Origin: Mesoterricola sediminis
GTDB taxonomy: Bacteria; Acidobacteriota; Holophagae; Holophagales; Holophagaceae
Reading direction: 5' to 3'
NCBI RefSeq assembly: GCF_030295425.1
Contig: NZ_AP027081.1
Location: 248,001-312,000, forward strand
Length of the DNA stretch: 64,000 bases
Made by a program: the position numbers and the translations under genes. Of the stretch, positions 14,101-21,785 are shown in pieces. Numbering within the stretch: the first letter of the stretch is position 1; the number at the start of each line of letters is the position of its first letter. The notes beneath the pieces are model-generated. The model ran no database searches. It was not told where the DNA came from and saw only the letters and a list, made by a program, of their open reading frames with translations.

Positions 14101-14153
14101 TCCAGGACCGCAACACGCGCGAAGTCCAGCTGGGCGCGCGCTTCAAGTTCTAA
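11106..14153 (+). CDS. Oar-like TonB-dependent outer-membrane receptor
   Basis: 1015 residues. A Sec signal peptide (MNTRSFSLVLLSALACATVANA, cleavage after about residue 22) is followed by a carboxypeptidase-regulatory-like domain (about 28-120), a plug region with LSVEGGRGIFNNLTIDGAS and YGNAAGGVINAVSKTGTNEF, and a long beta-barrel ending in LGARFKF with a C-terminal Phe, the outer-membrane insertion signal. This architecture is expanded in Acidobacteriota and Bacteroidota, where such receptors import glycans, peptides or chelates; the substrate is unknown here. ATG 11106 is chosen over an earlier in-frame codon because AGGAG lies just before it and the signal peptide begins there. The exported lipoprotein and glycosidase-like genes downstream could be functional partners, but spacing is too wide to claim an operon. 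Confidence 0.93.
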   Translation: MNTRSFSLVLLSALACATVANAQSSSTSGAVRGAITSKGGGRLVGATVTIRNVATNLTRTQVTAANGEYTFALLPLGTYEITVTAPGMRTLKDTSTRVSLGATSIANFSLDRAEAGATVAVVAAAAALDAQQVTSTVALNSKMVESIPLAARDFTSLARLTPGATTAADQNRLSVEGGRGIFNNLTIDGASYNSNFFGEQRGSTRIPFAFGIDTIKELQIITDAYDAQYGNAAGGVINAVSKTGTNEFTGSVLVQMRPKSLVARIKPAPAATALQNSVGARTKDFEQLDWNFNLGGPIVKDKLFFFAGLEVFHYTEKFTPSFGLDSGNNSQANLNTFLGKFGNIQVGNDGRTLAQENGYQYENDKRNTVAFARLDYNLNESHRFTLRVNIQNWNSENGTTDFTSSSAPITGQTQQGLEKDNGLSWVAEWNAIFSPRLVNEARLQIATERRPRYANSTASPEISITNGFNAGQNNFLPNGLDEFSKQLIDNLTYTDGDFTVKAGVDLQWFSFANTFYRYNMGAFSFGSYAVANRWANGGLLATDSFTYRQALSNYGGTISYDSSLYAGYVQASYSGLLNRRLTLALGVRYTGEHQPNNPRPNAQLAGLDQANDARALDPRFGFTYDLTGKGKTMLRGGAGYFSSPNPSLTVSNTMNSNGNTTSTYTLTASSAAVRTAANSGALSYAALVSGGGTRLSALSPATLTALGSASKDGQVWDPENKLPRAKRASLGIEHELDNGLVLGVRASYADFENLQYFVNINLRQRLADGSPDPNGYWKDGYPTKWNLFTSSGRPGMAIVRGRMLDFTGFGNIWLSENQGVGHYKAISITASKQSDSGFGFQSSVTFASSKDSNSNERVTASASANSTVNNPADPHASYGPSDNDVKFRGVFAGYFPVAFGIKGAAIATYTSGQPYTAYMTSDLNGDTSTTNDFAVGVTGRNTFRQPSVKTFDLRFTRAFNLPRKMMIELQADIFNVFNWANWTTSNTQYTNANFGTLNIQDRNTREVQLGARFKF

Positions 14154-14178
14154 TCGGCACCCGGCTCCGGGATTGAAC

Positions 14179-14214
14179 ATGCCTCCCTGGGTCAGGGCTG
14201 ACCTGGGGAGGCAT
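14179..14214 (+). terminator. Hairpin after the TonB receptor gene
   Basis: ATGCCTCCC pairs with GGGAGGCAT, with an inner GGTCA/TGACC stem separated by a two-base mismatch. It starts 26 nt after the stop. No T-run follows, so termination strength is uncertain. Confidence 0.5.
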
Positions 14215-14306
14215 GATCCTGTCCAGGAACCGCGTCGGCTTCCGGTGGATCCCCGGCTGTTGGAATCATGTGCTATGATTCATCTCTAATTTCATTGGGA
14301 CAGTCT

Positions 14307-16376
14307 ATGAAATTTAATACTTCCATGCTCGTCGTGGTCGGACTGTTCGCTGCTGGCTGCGGGGGCGGTAAAAATGAAAGCAGGCCACCCGATACGCCCC
14401 TCATCACCGCCCCGGCCCGGGTGACCTCCTATCGTCCGGGTTATCAGGCCAGTGTGTTGCCCCAGGCCGGCTGCACCTTCCAGTGGTCCATCACCGGCGG
14501 AGTCCTGACTGCCGGGATGACTGGGACCTCCGTGACTTTCACCCCTGCGGGCCCAGGGAAGCTTACGTTGGCCTGCGCCGCCATCAACGCTGACGGCAAG
14601 GCGTCCCCCCAGGGGAGCGCGAGGGTCGACGTCTTGGCGTCCCCCGCCCAGCCCGTCATCGTCGCCCCCTCCTCCGTCGAGACCCGCACGCCTGGCCTGA
14701 ATGCTTCGATCGCGGCCCAGGATGGCATGGTCGTCACCTGGACGCTTGTGGGAGGCCAACTGACCTCCAGCAGTGATTCGACGCACGTCGAATTCACCTC
14801 CGGCAGCCCCGGGAAATCGACCCTGAGCTGCAAGGTGGCCAACGCCCTGGGTGATTCAGCCGAGGCTTCTGCCGAGATCGTCGTCACGGATGCTCCGCCG
14901 CGGTCACTGACCTACACCCTCAATCCAGCTGTCTATCCCCTGGGCGTGGTTCCCATCCAGGCCAACCTCCCGGCTACGACTGGTGGGCTGCCGACTTCCT
15001 ATGCCATCTCTCCTGGATTGCCCGCAGGGTTGGGCCTGAGCACCACAACCGGCGTCATCAGCGGAGCGCCTCTGGTGGCGGCCCTGCCGACCTCCTATAC
15101 CATCACGGCCAGCAATGCCCTGGGTTCCTGTTCTACTGATTTTACTCTAACCATCTATCCTTACCTGCCTTCCATCCTGAGGGATCTTGACGACAAGGCT
15201 GTCGCGGCTGGTGATTCCGCCACCTGGGTCGCCGTTGTGAGCGCAGCGGAACCCATCCAATACCAGTGGTACCGGAATGGCCTGGCGATTCCCGGGGCGA
15301 CGCTCGCGACGTACGTGACGCCGGCCCTGGGACTCGGTGATTCGGGGGCGACCTACGGGTACAGGGCTGTGGATGCATATGGGAATGCGATCTCGAGTCG
15401 GAGCGCGACCGTGGAAATTGTCGAGGGGCGGTTCGTCCTGAGTCAGGCCCATATCCCGCCTCGTCGGGGAGGAACAGCCACGCGACTGGGGAATGGGCTG
15501 GTCCTTGTCGCGGGTGGCGATAGCGCTGGATCGACCGTGGCCTACCTTTACGATCCCGGCCTGGATGCTGCCTCCGCCACAGGCGCCATGGCCAAGGTGA
15601 GAGGTGGGCACACGGCGACCTTGCTCCTGGATGGTCGTGTGCTGATGGCCGGGCCGGATGCTTCAGCGGAGATCTATGACCCCGCCACGGGGCAATTCAC
15701 GGCCCTCCCGCAACCCCCCCTCTCGCCTTCTGTCGCAGTCATGATGAAGAACGGGAAGGTCCTGCTGGGTGCTGACGGTTCCATGGCGGTGTTCGACCCT
15801 GCCGGCAACACTTTCTACCCTGTGGCGGGATCAGGCCCGACCGTCAAACCGGTGGTGCTGAATGATGGGATGGTCTTCCTCGGCAATGGGCTTTTCGACC
15901 CATCCAAGGAAACCACGGTGGCATTGACCGGAGATGCGCAGGCTGGCCTCGCGGGGCGGACGGCGCGGGGGCTTGCGGATGGGAATGTCCTTCTCTGTCA
16001 GGGCGGGGTCTACCAAGGGGCCTATGTGGCTTCCGATGAGGCCGAGCTCTTCATGGCTGGAACCCGCGTATTCACCCCGTTGGCTTCCAAGCCCTACCCG
16101 GCCATGGGAGTCCCATCGGCCATGCTCGCCGATGGGAGAATCCTGCTTCCGGGGGGGACCACCGTGTCGGGTGGCATGTCCATCCAGACGGGGACGGCGA
16201 AGGCCATGCTCTTCAATCCCGCGACTTTGACCTTCTCCAGGACCGGGGATCTGCCCGAGGCGCTCTACAGCCATGCTGTCGCCACGCTCCAGGATGGACG
16301 GGTCCTCGTCACGGGTGGCGCGACCTCCGCGAATCCTGCTGGCACAGGGGCGACCTACCTGTATATCGTTCCGTGA
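14307..16376 (+). CDS. Exported lipoprotein with Ig-like and kelch-type repeats, function unknown
   Basis: 689 residues from ATG 14307, where a lipoprotein signal peptide begins (MKFNTSMLVVVGLFAAGC, lipobox FAAGC near residue 18, then a Gly-rich linker). Residues about 30-200 hold two Ig-like/PKD-like modules; about 200-290 resembles a putative Ig (He_PIG-type) repeat with LPAGLGLSTTTGVISGAP; about 300-375 is another Ig-like segment (YQWYRNG). The C-terminal half repeats G-x-V/L-L-x-x-G plus Y-DP-A-T, e.g. RVLMAG, VLLGADG, RILLPGG and RVLVTGG, as in kelch/galactose-oxidase-like propellers. Likely a surface adhesion or glycan-binding protein. GC and codon use are lower than in recN or the TonB gene, suggesting transfer or relaxed selection. 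A TATGAT -10-like box at 14274-14279 lies upstream, without a convincing -35. Confidence 0.8.
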   Translation: MKFNTSMLVVVGLFAAGCGGGKNESRPPDTPLITAPARVTSYRPGYQASVLPQAGCTFQWSITGGVLTAGMTGTSVTFTPAGPGKLTLACAAINADGKASPQGSARVDVLASPAQPVIVAPSSVETRTPGLNASIAAQDGMVVTWTLVGGQLTSSSDSTHVEFTSGSPGKSTLSCKVANALGDSAEASAEIVVTDAPPRSLTYTLNPAVYPLGVVPIQANLPATTGGLPTSYAISPGLPAGLGLSTTTGVISGAPLVAALPTSYTITASNALGSCSTDFTLTIYPYLPSILRDLDDKAVAAGDSATWVAVVSAAEPIQYQWYRNGLAIPGATLATYVTPALGLGDSGATYGYRAVDAYGNAISSRSATVEIVEGRFVLSQAHIPPRRGGTATRLGNGLVLVAGGDSAGSTVAYLYDPGLDAASATGAMAKVRGGHTATLLLDGRVLMAGPDASAEIYDPATGQFTALPQPPLSPSVAVMMKNGKVLLGADGSMAVFDPAGNTFYPVAGSGPTVKPVVLNDGMVFLGNGLFDPSKETTVALTGDAQAGLAGRTARGLADGNVLLCQGGVYQGAYVASDEAELFMAGTRVFTPLASKPYPAMGVPSAMLADGRILLPGGTTVSGGMSIQTGTAKAMLFNPATLTFSRTGDLPEALYSHAVATLQDGRVLVTGGATSANPAGTGATYLYIVP

Positions 16377-16751
16377 TTCACGGCTGAGGCCCGTCCCGGG
16401 GCCGGACCCCCACGCAGGCGCCCTGATGGTCCGGCCCAAGGCGCCGTGGAGGGGTCTGCCCTGATGCGCGTCTCCTGCTTCGGGGTATCGACCCTCGTCC
16501 GTCATGGGATGGGAGCCATGGACCTTCAGGGGGCCATGGTCTCCTGTCCTTCCTCCATGCATGGGTCGCAGACCGTCTGGAACCCTCGTTTCGCTTGCGT
16601 GCCTCGACGCGTCCACGCCCAGCACGCCCCTGGCAGCGCCCTGAGGTCACCCATCGCGGTGGAGTCCGGTTTGAGGGTGGACAAAAATAATAAATAGACA
16701 ATATTGAGACTGGCTGTTCGGCGTACGGGCCAAGTCTTCCAGTTGTCAACC
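16377..16751. other. Intergenic stretch with an inverted repeat and an AT-rich probable promoter
   Basis: No credible gene. GGCCGGACC (16400-16408) and GGTCCGGCC (16428-16436) form a perfect 9-bp inverted repeat after the lipoprotein gene, without a T-tract. A second imperfect repeat around CCATGG lies near 16510-16542. The AT-rich patch at 16681-16705, preceded by TTGAGG at 16671, is the most likely promoter area for the next gene, although no box pair fits well. Confidence 0.4.
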
Positions 16752-18242
16752 ATGCAGAAATGGCACCGCAGGGACATTCTTAAGATGGCCGCATTGTGCG
16801 GCGTTGCGGGAGTCCTGGGGCCAGGTTGCGCCAGGGTCCTGGGGGAGACTCGGACAGCCCCAGGGGTTCCACCGCTTGGGTCAGGCATTATTAATTCACG
16901 ATTTCTTTGGACCTGGGACCACAGCACCGAATGGCGTTTGAACCGTCCAGGTGCGCATACCTATGGATCCTGCAACAGTTACGATAGGACGACAGATGCC
17001 TTCATCAGTGATTACTCATCGCTGATTACGTGGTGCAGCGAAAACGGGATCGATGGCCTGGTGGTCTGGGGATTGCTCAGAGATGGCCATGGGGGCGTCG
17101 AAGCCGCCAGGGCCATTTGCGAGTTGGCCGCTGAGCGGGGCGTTAAGTTGCTGTGCGGGGTTGGGTTGAATTGCTATGGTGGCGTTTATTATGAAGGCGC
17201 CTCGCCCTACAACCTTGAAAACCACCTGAGGGCCCACCCTGAACTGTATGCCACCGGACCTGACGGGCGGACGATCAACTTCATGGTCGATGGAAACGGG
17301 AATCGGACGGACCTTGGTGCTCCTTCCAGCCTGGGACCCAGGGGGTTCTACCATGCGTGCCCCAGTCAGCGCCTCAACCAGGAGTTCGTGGTGGATTCGC
17401 TGACTTGGTTGTTCCAGACCCTGCCCCTGGCCGGGGTCCAGATCGAGACCGGGGATACTGGCGTTTGCCAGTGCAACCTCTGTTCCCAGCGCCGGAAGTA
17501 CCCGGTGTCCGAATTCTCCTGGGAGGACATGGCCCTGATGTACCCCATCGCCGCCAACGCCGTCCGGGCTGTGGCGCCTGGGGCATGCGTCATCTGCGAA
17601 ACGTACTCCCATCCCCAACCCTACGTGGGGCCACGGGTGGTTCCGGGGTTCGGCGATGGCACGCCGCCATGGGCCGGGGAGGCCCTGGCGGCTTTTCCGG
17701 ACGGAGCATTCCTGCAGTGGGTTGGAGACAACTATCTGAGATTGGAAGATCCCGCCTACGTCTGGACGGCCGATGGGAGCGTCGCCGGCAATGGGTTCCG
17801 GAACATCCTGAGGGTGCATTTCGGCACGAACTGGGGGTGGGGTGCTTTCAGGGGCGAGGTTGCCCTCGACTGGATGGCGGAATTCGCTCGAAGATCTGGT
17901 GAGGCTGGGTTCGAAGCGATGAGCCTGTTTGGCGAAGTCTCCCCCTTCGAAACGGGGGCTGAACTCAATTACCTTGCATTGAGGGATTTCGCGAGTTCGT
18001 GGAATCCGGCCTCGGATCTTGCTTCCTTCCTGGAGCGGGTCGCCGCCCCCCGCCTTGGCGGGTTGGCCAACGCCCAGGACTTCTTGGCATTTGCCGGCCT
18101 CCTGGACAGGCGCCATCCTGAACGTTTGGGTGAGATCCCGCGGGCCCTGGCGCAGATCTATGGACGGATGTCGAGCCTTCAGCCGGACGCCGCCAGGCGC
18201 TGGTGCTGGTTGGCCAACAGATTGGCTTCCTACCAAGTTTGA
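16752..18242 (+). CDS. Exported TIM-barrel, glycoside-hydrolase-like protein of unknown specificity
   Basis: 496 residues from ATG 16752. The N-terminus has a twin-arginine-like start (HRRDILKMAALCGVAG) and then GPGC, so a Tat-exported lipoprotein is likely. The mature part has the alternating pattern of a TIM barrel: IDGLVVWGLLRDGHGG, VKLLCGVGLNCYGGVYY, LAGVQIETGDTGVCQCNLC, and VICETYSHPQP. The ETGD-x-G-x-C-x-C-x2-C segment is typical of large uncharacterised glycosidase-like families, and acidic residues in IETGD could be catalytic; no family could be named with confidence. A TTG 48 nt upstream is in frame but would add residues before the signal sequence. No ribosome site is obvious. Composition matches the lipoprotein gene before it rather than the high-GC neighbours. 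Confidence 0.75.
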   Translation: MQKWHRRDILKMAALCGVAGVLGPGCARVLGETRTAPGVPPLGSGIINSRFLWTWDHSTEWRLNRPGAHTYGSCNSYDRTTDAFISDYSSLITWCSENGIDGLVVWGLLRDGHGGVEAARAICELAAERGVKLLCGVGLNCYGGVYYEGASPYNLENHLRAHPELYATGPDGRTINFMVDGNGNRTDLGAPSSLGPRGFYHACPSQRLNQEFVVDSLTWLFQTLPLAGVQIETGDTGVCQCNLCSQRRKYPVSEFSWEDMALMYPIAANAVRAVAPGACVICETYSHPQPYVGPRVVPGFGDGTPPWAGEALAAFPDGAFLQWVGDNYLRLEDPAYVWTADGSVAGNGFRNILRVHFGTNWGWGAFRGEVALDWMAEFARRSGEAGFEAMSLFGEVSPFETGAELNYLALRDFASSWNPASDLASFLERVAAPRLGGLANAQDFLAFAGLLDRRHPERLGEIPRALAQIYGRMSSLQPDAARRWCWLANRLASYQV

Positions 18243-18548
18243 ATGGACCCCTGCTGGATGCCGATACGGGTGAGTTGACCCGGACGGAGGATCTGTCCGA
18301 AATTTCTTGCCAATATGTAAAACATTGGCGGCACCTTGTTTCACCTTTGGAAAGGGGGGGCTGGTTGGGCCAGAAGGGCTAAGTTCTGCCAACAGGGAAT
18401 TAAGTCGATCGCACTTGCGTTCCGAGGCCCTGGCCCGAGGCTCAAGCGGAGAAATGGGACTTACATCACAGAAGGCCCGCAAATCGGATCCCGGTGGTCT
18501 TGATAGCATCGATCCACCCTAAGACCCCCCCAACAATTCGGAGGAACC
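18243..18548. other. Intergenic region upstream of the dehydrogenase operon, with a palindrome
   Basis: No gene seen. GCCAAT (18309-18314) and ATTGGC (18324-18329) flank ATGTAAAAC, an operator-like or short hairpin element in an AT-rich patch. A GGAGG ribosome site lies just before the ATG at 18549. No convincing -35/-10 pair was found. This is where a promoter for the following six-gene run must lie. Confidence 0.4.
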
Positions 18549-19664
18549 ATGAGCTACAAGATCGCTTGGCTGCCGGGAGACGGCGTGGGCGTGGAAGTGA
18601 TGGAGGCCACCCGGATCTGCCTCGACGCCCTCAAGTTCGATGCCGTCTACACGCACGGCGACATCGGCTGGGAGTTCTGGTGCAAGGAAGGCGAGTCCTT
18701 CCCCCAGCGCACGGTGGACCTCCTGAAGAGCTCCGATGCCGCGATGTTCGGCGCCATCACCTCCAAGCCGGCCAAGGACGCCGAGGCCGAGCTGGTCCCC
18801 GAGCTCAAGGGCAAGGGCCTGGTCTACCGGAGCCCCATCGTCCGCATGCGCCAGATGTTCGACCTCTACACCTGCCTGCGGCCCTGCAAGGCCTACCCGG
18901 GCAACCCCCTCAACTTCAAGGAGGGCATCGACCTCGTCGTGTTCCGCGAGAACACCGAGGGCCTCTACGCCGGCGTCGAGTTCAGCCCCGTCCCCGAGGC
19001 CGTCTCAACCGCCCTGGCCAACGCCTCCAAGCCCTTCGCCCACTTCGCCGCCAACAAGCCCGAGGACTACGCGATCACCTGCAAGATCAACACCCGCAAG
19101 GGGTGCGAGCGCATCATCCGCGCCGCCTTCGAGTACGCGAAGAAGTTCGGCTACCCCAAGGTCACGGCCATCCACAAGGCCAACGTGGTGCGGGCCACCG
19201 AGGGCATGTTCCTGGAGACCGCGAAGCGGGTCGCCAAGGACTACCCGGGCATCGCCCTGGATGACGCGAACGTCGACGCCATCTGCATGTGGCTGCTCAA
19301 GAACCCCAAGAGCTACGGCGTGATGGTGGCCACCAACCTCTTCGGCGACATCATCAGCGACCTCAGCGCCCAGCTCGTGGGCGGCCTCGGCTTCGGCTGC
19401 TCCGGCAACATCGGCGAGAAGCTGGCCGTGTTCGAGCCCAGCCACGGCTCGGCCCCCAAGTACGCGGGCCAGTACAAGGTCAACCCCATCGCCACCATCC
19501 TGGCCGCCAAGATGATGCTGGACTGGCTGGGCGAGTCCGACATGGGCCGCAGGCTCGAGGACGCCACCGCCGCCGTCATCGCGGAGGGCAAGGTTCGCAC
19601 CTACGACATGGGCGGTTCCTCCACCACCCTGGAGATGGGCGAGGCCATCGCCCGGAAGCTCTAG
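18549..19664 (+). CDS. Isocitrate/isopropylmalate dehydrogenase family enzyme, NADP-type
   Basis: 371-residue beta-decarboxylating dehydrogenase that oxidises a 2R-hydroxy-diacid to a 2-oxoacid plus CO2. Family features: LPGDGVG near the N-terminus, arginines R101, R111 and R132 around the substrate, ENTEGLY with Y140, catalytic K210, and metal aspartates D243, D267 and D271. The cofactor loop reads HGSAPKYAGQYKVNP with K304-Y305 and V311, the pattern known from NADP-dependent isocitrate dehydrogenase rather than the Asp of NAD-dependent isopropylmalate dehydrogenase. Substrate could be isocitrate, 3-methylmalate or a homologue. First gene of a tight operon (2-nt gap to the lyase, with LeuC/LeuD-type subunits and glutamine synthetase further on), so it is not named leuB here. 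Confidence 0.88.
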   Translation: MSYKIAWLPGDGVGVEVMEATRICLDALKFDAVYTHGDIGWEFWCKEGESFPQRTVDLLKSSDAAMFGAITSKPAKDAEAELVPELKGKGLVYRSPIVRMRQMFDLYTCLRPCKAYPGNPLNFKEGIDLVVFRENTEGLYAGVEFSPVPEAVSTALANASKPFAHFAANKPEDYAITCKINTRKGCERIIRAAFEYAKKFGYPKVTAIHKANVVRATEGMFLETAKRVAKDYPGIALDDANVDAICMWLLKNPKSYGVMVATNLFGDIISDLSAQLVGGLGFGCSGNIGEKLAVFEPSHGSAPKYAGQYKVNPIATILAAKMMLDWLGESDMGRRLEDATAAVIAEGKVRTYDMGGSSTTLEMGEAIARKL

Positions 19665-19666
19665 CC

Positions 19667-20563
19667 ATGGCCGGCATCGTCCTCCACGAGGTGGGGCCGC
19701 GGGACGGCCTCCAGGTCGAGCGCCAGGTGGTCCCGACCGAGGTCAAGGAGCGCTGGATCCGGGCGCTCCTGGCTTCGGGCCTGGATATCGTGCAGGTCGG
19801 CTCCTTCGTCCATCCCGAGAAGGTCCCGCAGATGGCCGACACCGACGAGCTGTTCCGCCGCCTGTCCCTGGCGCCCGGGCCCCGCGCCGTCCTGTCCGGC
19901 CTCGTCCTCAACGAGAAGGGCCTGGAGCGGGGCATGGCCTGCGGCGTCGAGCTCTTCTGCATGGGCGTCTCCGCCTCCGACACGCACTCCCGCAAGAACA
20001 CGGGCATGGGAAGCCTGGAAGCCCAGCAGCGGATCCTCGCCATGGGCCGCGCGGCCCAGGAGGCGGGGAAGAAGGTCCAGGTGAGTGTCCAGAGCGCGTT
20101 CGGCTGCGGCTTCGAGGGCCGGATCGACCGGACCCGGGTCCTGGACATCGTCAGGGCCTACCTGGACGCCGGCCTGACCTCGATCAGCCTGGCGGACACC
20201 GCCGGCCACGCCCACCCCGACCAGGTCAAGGACCTCTTCGGGGCCATCCTGGCCCTCGGGCCCGTGCAGGCGACGGCCCATTTCCATGACACCTACGGCC
20301 TGGGCATGGCCAACGTCTATGCGGCCATGGGCCAGGGCGTCACCACGTTCGAGACCAGCTTCGCGGGCCTCGGCGGCTGCCCCTTCACCAAGGTGGCGGC
20401 CGGCAACGTGGCCACCGAGGACCTGGTCCACGGGCTCCGCCGCGTGGGCCTCCGCACCGACGTGGACCTGCCGGCGCTCATCGACATCGCCAAGGACGTC
20501 GCGGCCTTCTTCGGCCGGGACATGACGGGCCGCGTCCACCGCGCGGGCCCGCTGGGGTACTGA
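19667..20563 (+). CDS. HMG-CoA lyase family protein (acyl-CoA aldol lyase; candidate citramalyl-CoA or citryl-CoA lyase)
   Basis: 298-residue DRE-TIM-fold lyase. Catalytic features of the HMG-CoA lyase family are present: R12-D13 in GPRDGLQ, metal histidines H205 and H207 in AHFHDTYG, the loop cysteine C238 in GGCPFTKVAAGN, and N247. These enzymes cleave a tertiary 3-hydroxyacyl-CoA into acetyl-CoA and an oxoacid, and some homologues act on citramalyl-CoA (Chloroflexus). Here it lies between an isocitrate-type dehydrogenase and a class III CoA-transferase, not among leucine-degradation genes, so a substrate such as citramalyl-CoA (acetyl-CoA + pyruvate) or citryl-CoA (acetyl-CoA + oxaloacetate) is more likely than HMG-CoA. 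ATG 19667 is 2 nt after the previous stop. Confidence 0.88.
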   Translation: MAGIVLHEVGPRDGLQVERQVVPTEVKERWIRALLASGLDIVQVGSFVHPEKVPQMADTDELFRRLSLAPGPRAVLSGLVLNEKGLERGMACGVELFCMGVSASDTHSRKNTGMGSLEAQQRILAMGRAAQEAGKKVQVSVQSAFGCGFEGRIDRTRVLDIVRAYLDAGLTSISLADTAGHAHPDQVKDLFGAILALGPVQATAHFHDTYGLGMANVYAAMGQGVTTFETSFAGLGGCPFTKVAAGNVATEDLVHGLRRVGLRTDVDLPALIDIAKDVAAFFGRDMTGRVHRAGPLGY

Positions 20564-20564
20564 C

Positions 20565-21767
20565 ATGACCAAGCAGCGCATGCTCGAGGGCATCAAGGTC
20601 CTCGACCTCACCAATGTCCTCTCCGGGCCTTTCGCGACCCTCCACCTCGCCCTCCTGGGCGCGGACGTGATCAAGGTCGAGAATCCCAAGGACGGCGACC
20701 TGGCCCGCAAGCTGGGCATCGTTCCGGCCTACAACAAGGCCCTCATGGGGACGAGCTTCCTGGCCCAGAACGCCAACAAGCGCTCCGTCACCCTCAACAC
20801 GAAGAGCGCCGAGGGCAAGGAGATCTTCAAGCGGCTGGTGAAGGACGCCGACGTCCTCGTGGAGAATTTCCGGCCGGGGGTCATGAACCGCCTGGGCCTG
20901 GGCTACGAGGTCCTCAAGGAGATCAACCCCCGCCTCATCTACTGCGCGATCTCCGGCTTCGGCCAGACCGGGCCCGACGCCTTCAAGCCCGCCTACGACC
21001 AGATCATCCAGGGCCTCTCGGGCGAGATGGCGGTGAACGGCGACGAGCGCCTGAACCCCCTGCGCACCGGCTTCCCGGTCTGCGACACCGTGGGCGGCCT
21101 CAACGCCGCCTTCGCGCTGATGGCCGCGTTGTTCCATCGCGAGCGCACGGGGCAGGGGCAGTTCATCGACATCGCGCTGCTCGATTCCATCATGCCCCTC
21201 ATGGGCTGGGTGGCCGCCAACCTCCTCATCGGCGGCCAGGACCCCGTCGTGATGGGCAACGACAACTTCACGGCCGCGCCGTCCGGGACCTTCCGGACCG
21301 GGGACGGCTTCATCAACATCGCCGCCAACAAGCAGGAGCAGTGGGAAGCGGTCTGCGACGTCCTGGGCGTGCCCGAGCTCAAGACCGACCCCCGGTTCCA
21401 GGAGCGCGACACCCGCAAGCGGAACCGCAAGGAGCTCACCCCCCTCCTCGAGGCGCGCCTCCAGACCGAGGCCACCGCCGTGTGGGTGGAGCGCCTGAAC
21501 GCCAACGACGTCCCCAGCGGAGAGATCCTCTCCCTGCGGGACGCGCTTAAGCAGGAGCAGGTCCGCCACCGCGGCGTCCTGCAGAAGACCAGCGCCGAGG
21601 GCGTGGGCGAGATCGAGGTATTCGGTCTCACCGCGCTGTTCGACGGATGCTCAGGGGACGTCACCGCGCCGCCCCCGACCCTGGGCCAGCACAACGCGGA
21701 AATCTACGGCAGGCTCGGGATTGACGAGGCGCGGCGCGCCGAGCTCAAGGCCCAGGGCGTGATCTGA
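20565..21767 (+). CDS. Class III (CaiB/BaiF, formyl-CoA transferase type) CoA-transferase
   Basis: 400 residues. Moves CoA between carboxylic acids through an aspartyl-CoA thioester; the catalytic Asp is D145 in PAYDQIIQG. Other family landmarks are the N-terminal LEGIKVLDLTNVLSGP, ADVIKVENP, NKRSVTLNTKS, LVENFRPGVM and the C-terminal PPPTLGQHN. ATG 20565 is one base after the lyase TGA, so the two are almost certainly co-translated and probably act on the same acid/acyl-CoA pair: the transferase would activate, or release, the hydroxy-diacid on which the lyase acts, with succinyl-CoA or acetyl-CoA as partner (inference from class III enzymes acting on malate, citramalate and itaconate). Confidence 0.92.
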   Translation: MTKQRMLEGIKVLDLTNVLSGPFATLHLALLGADVIKVENPKDGDLARKLGIVPAYNKALMGTSFLAQNANKRSVTLNTKSAEGKEIFKRLVKDADVLVENFRPGVMNRLGLGYEVLKEINPRLIYCAISGFGQTGPDAFKPAYDQIIQGLSGEMAVNGDERLNPLRTGFPVCDTVGGLNAAFALMAALFHRERTGQGQFIDIALLDSIMPLMGWVAANLLIGGQDPVVMGNDNFTAAPSGTFRTGDGFINIAANKQEQWEAVCDVLGVPELKTDPRFQERDTRKRNRKELTPLLEARLQTEATAVWVERLNANDVPSGEILSLRDALKQEQVRHRGVLQKTSAEGVGEIEVFGLTALFDGCSGDVTAPPPTLGQHNAEIYGRLGIDEARRAELKAQGVI

Positions 21768-21785
21768 ACCCTCCAGGAGGACACC

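Noticed and set aside
16446-16697. An 83-codon plus-strand frame between the lipoprotein and TIM-barrel genes
   Set aside because: No ribosome site, no homology pattern and it ends in the AT-rich promoter patch.
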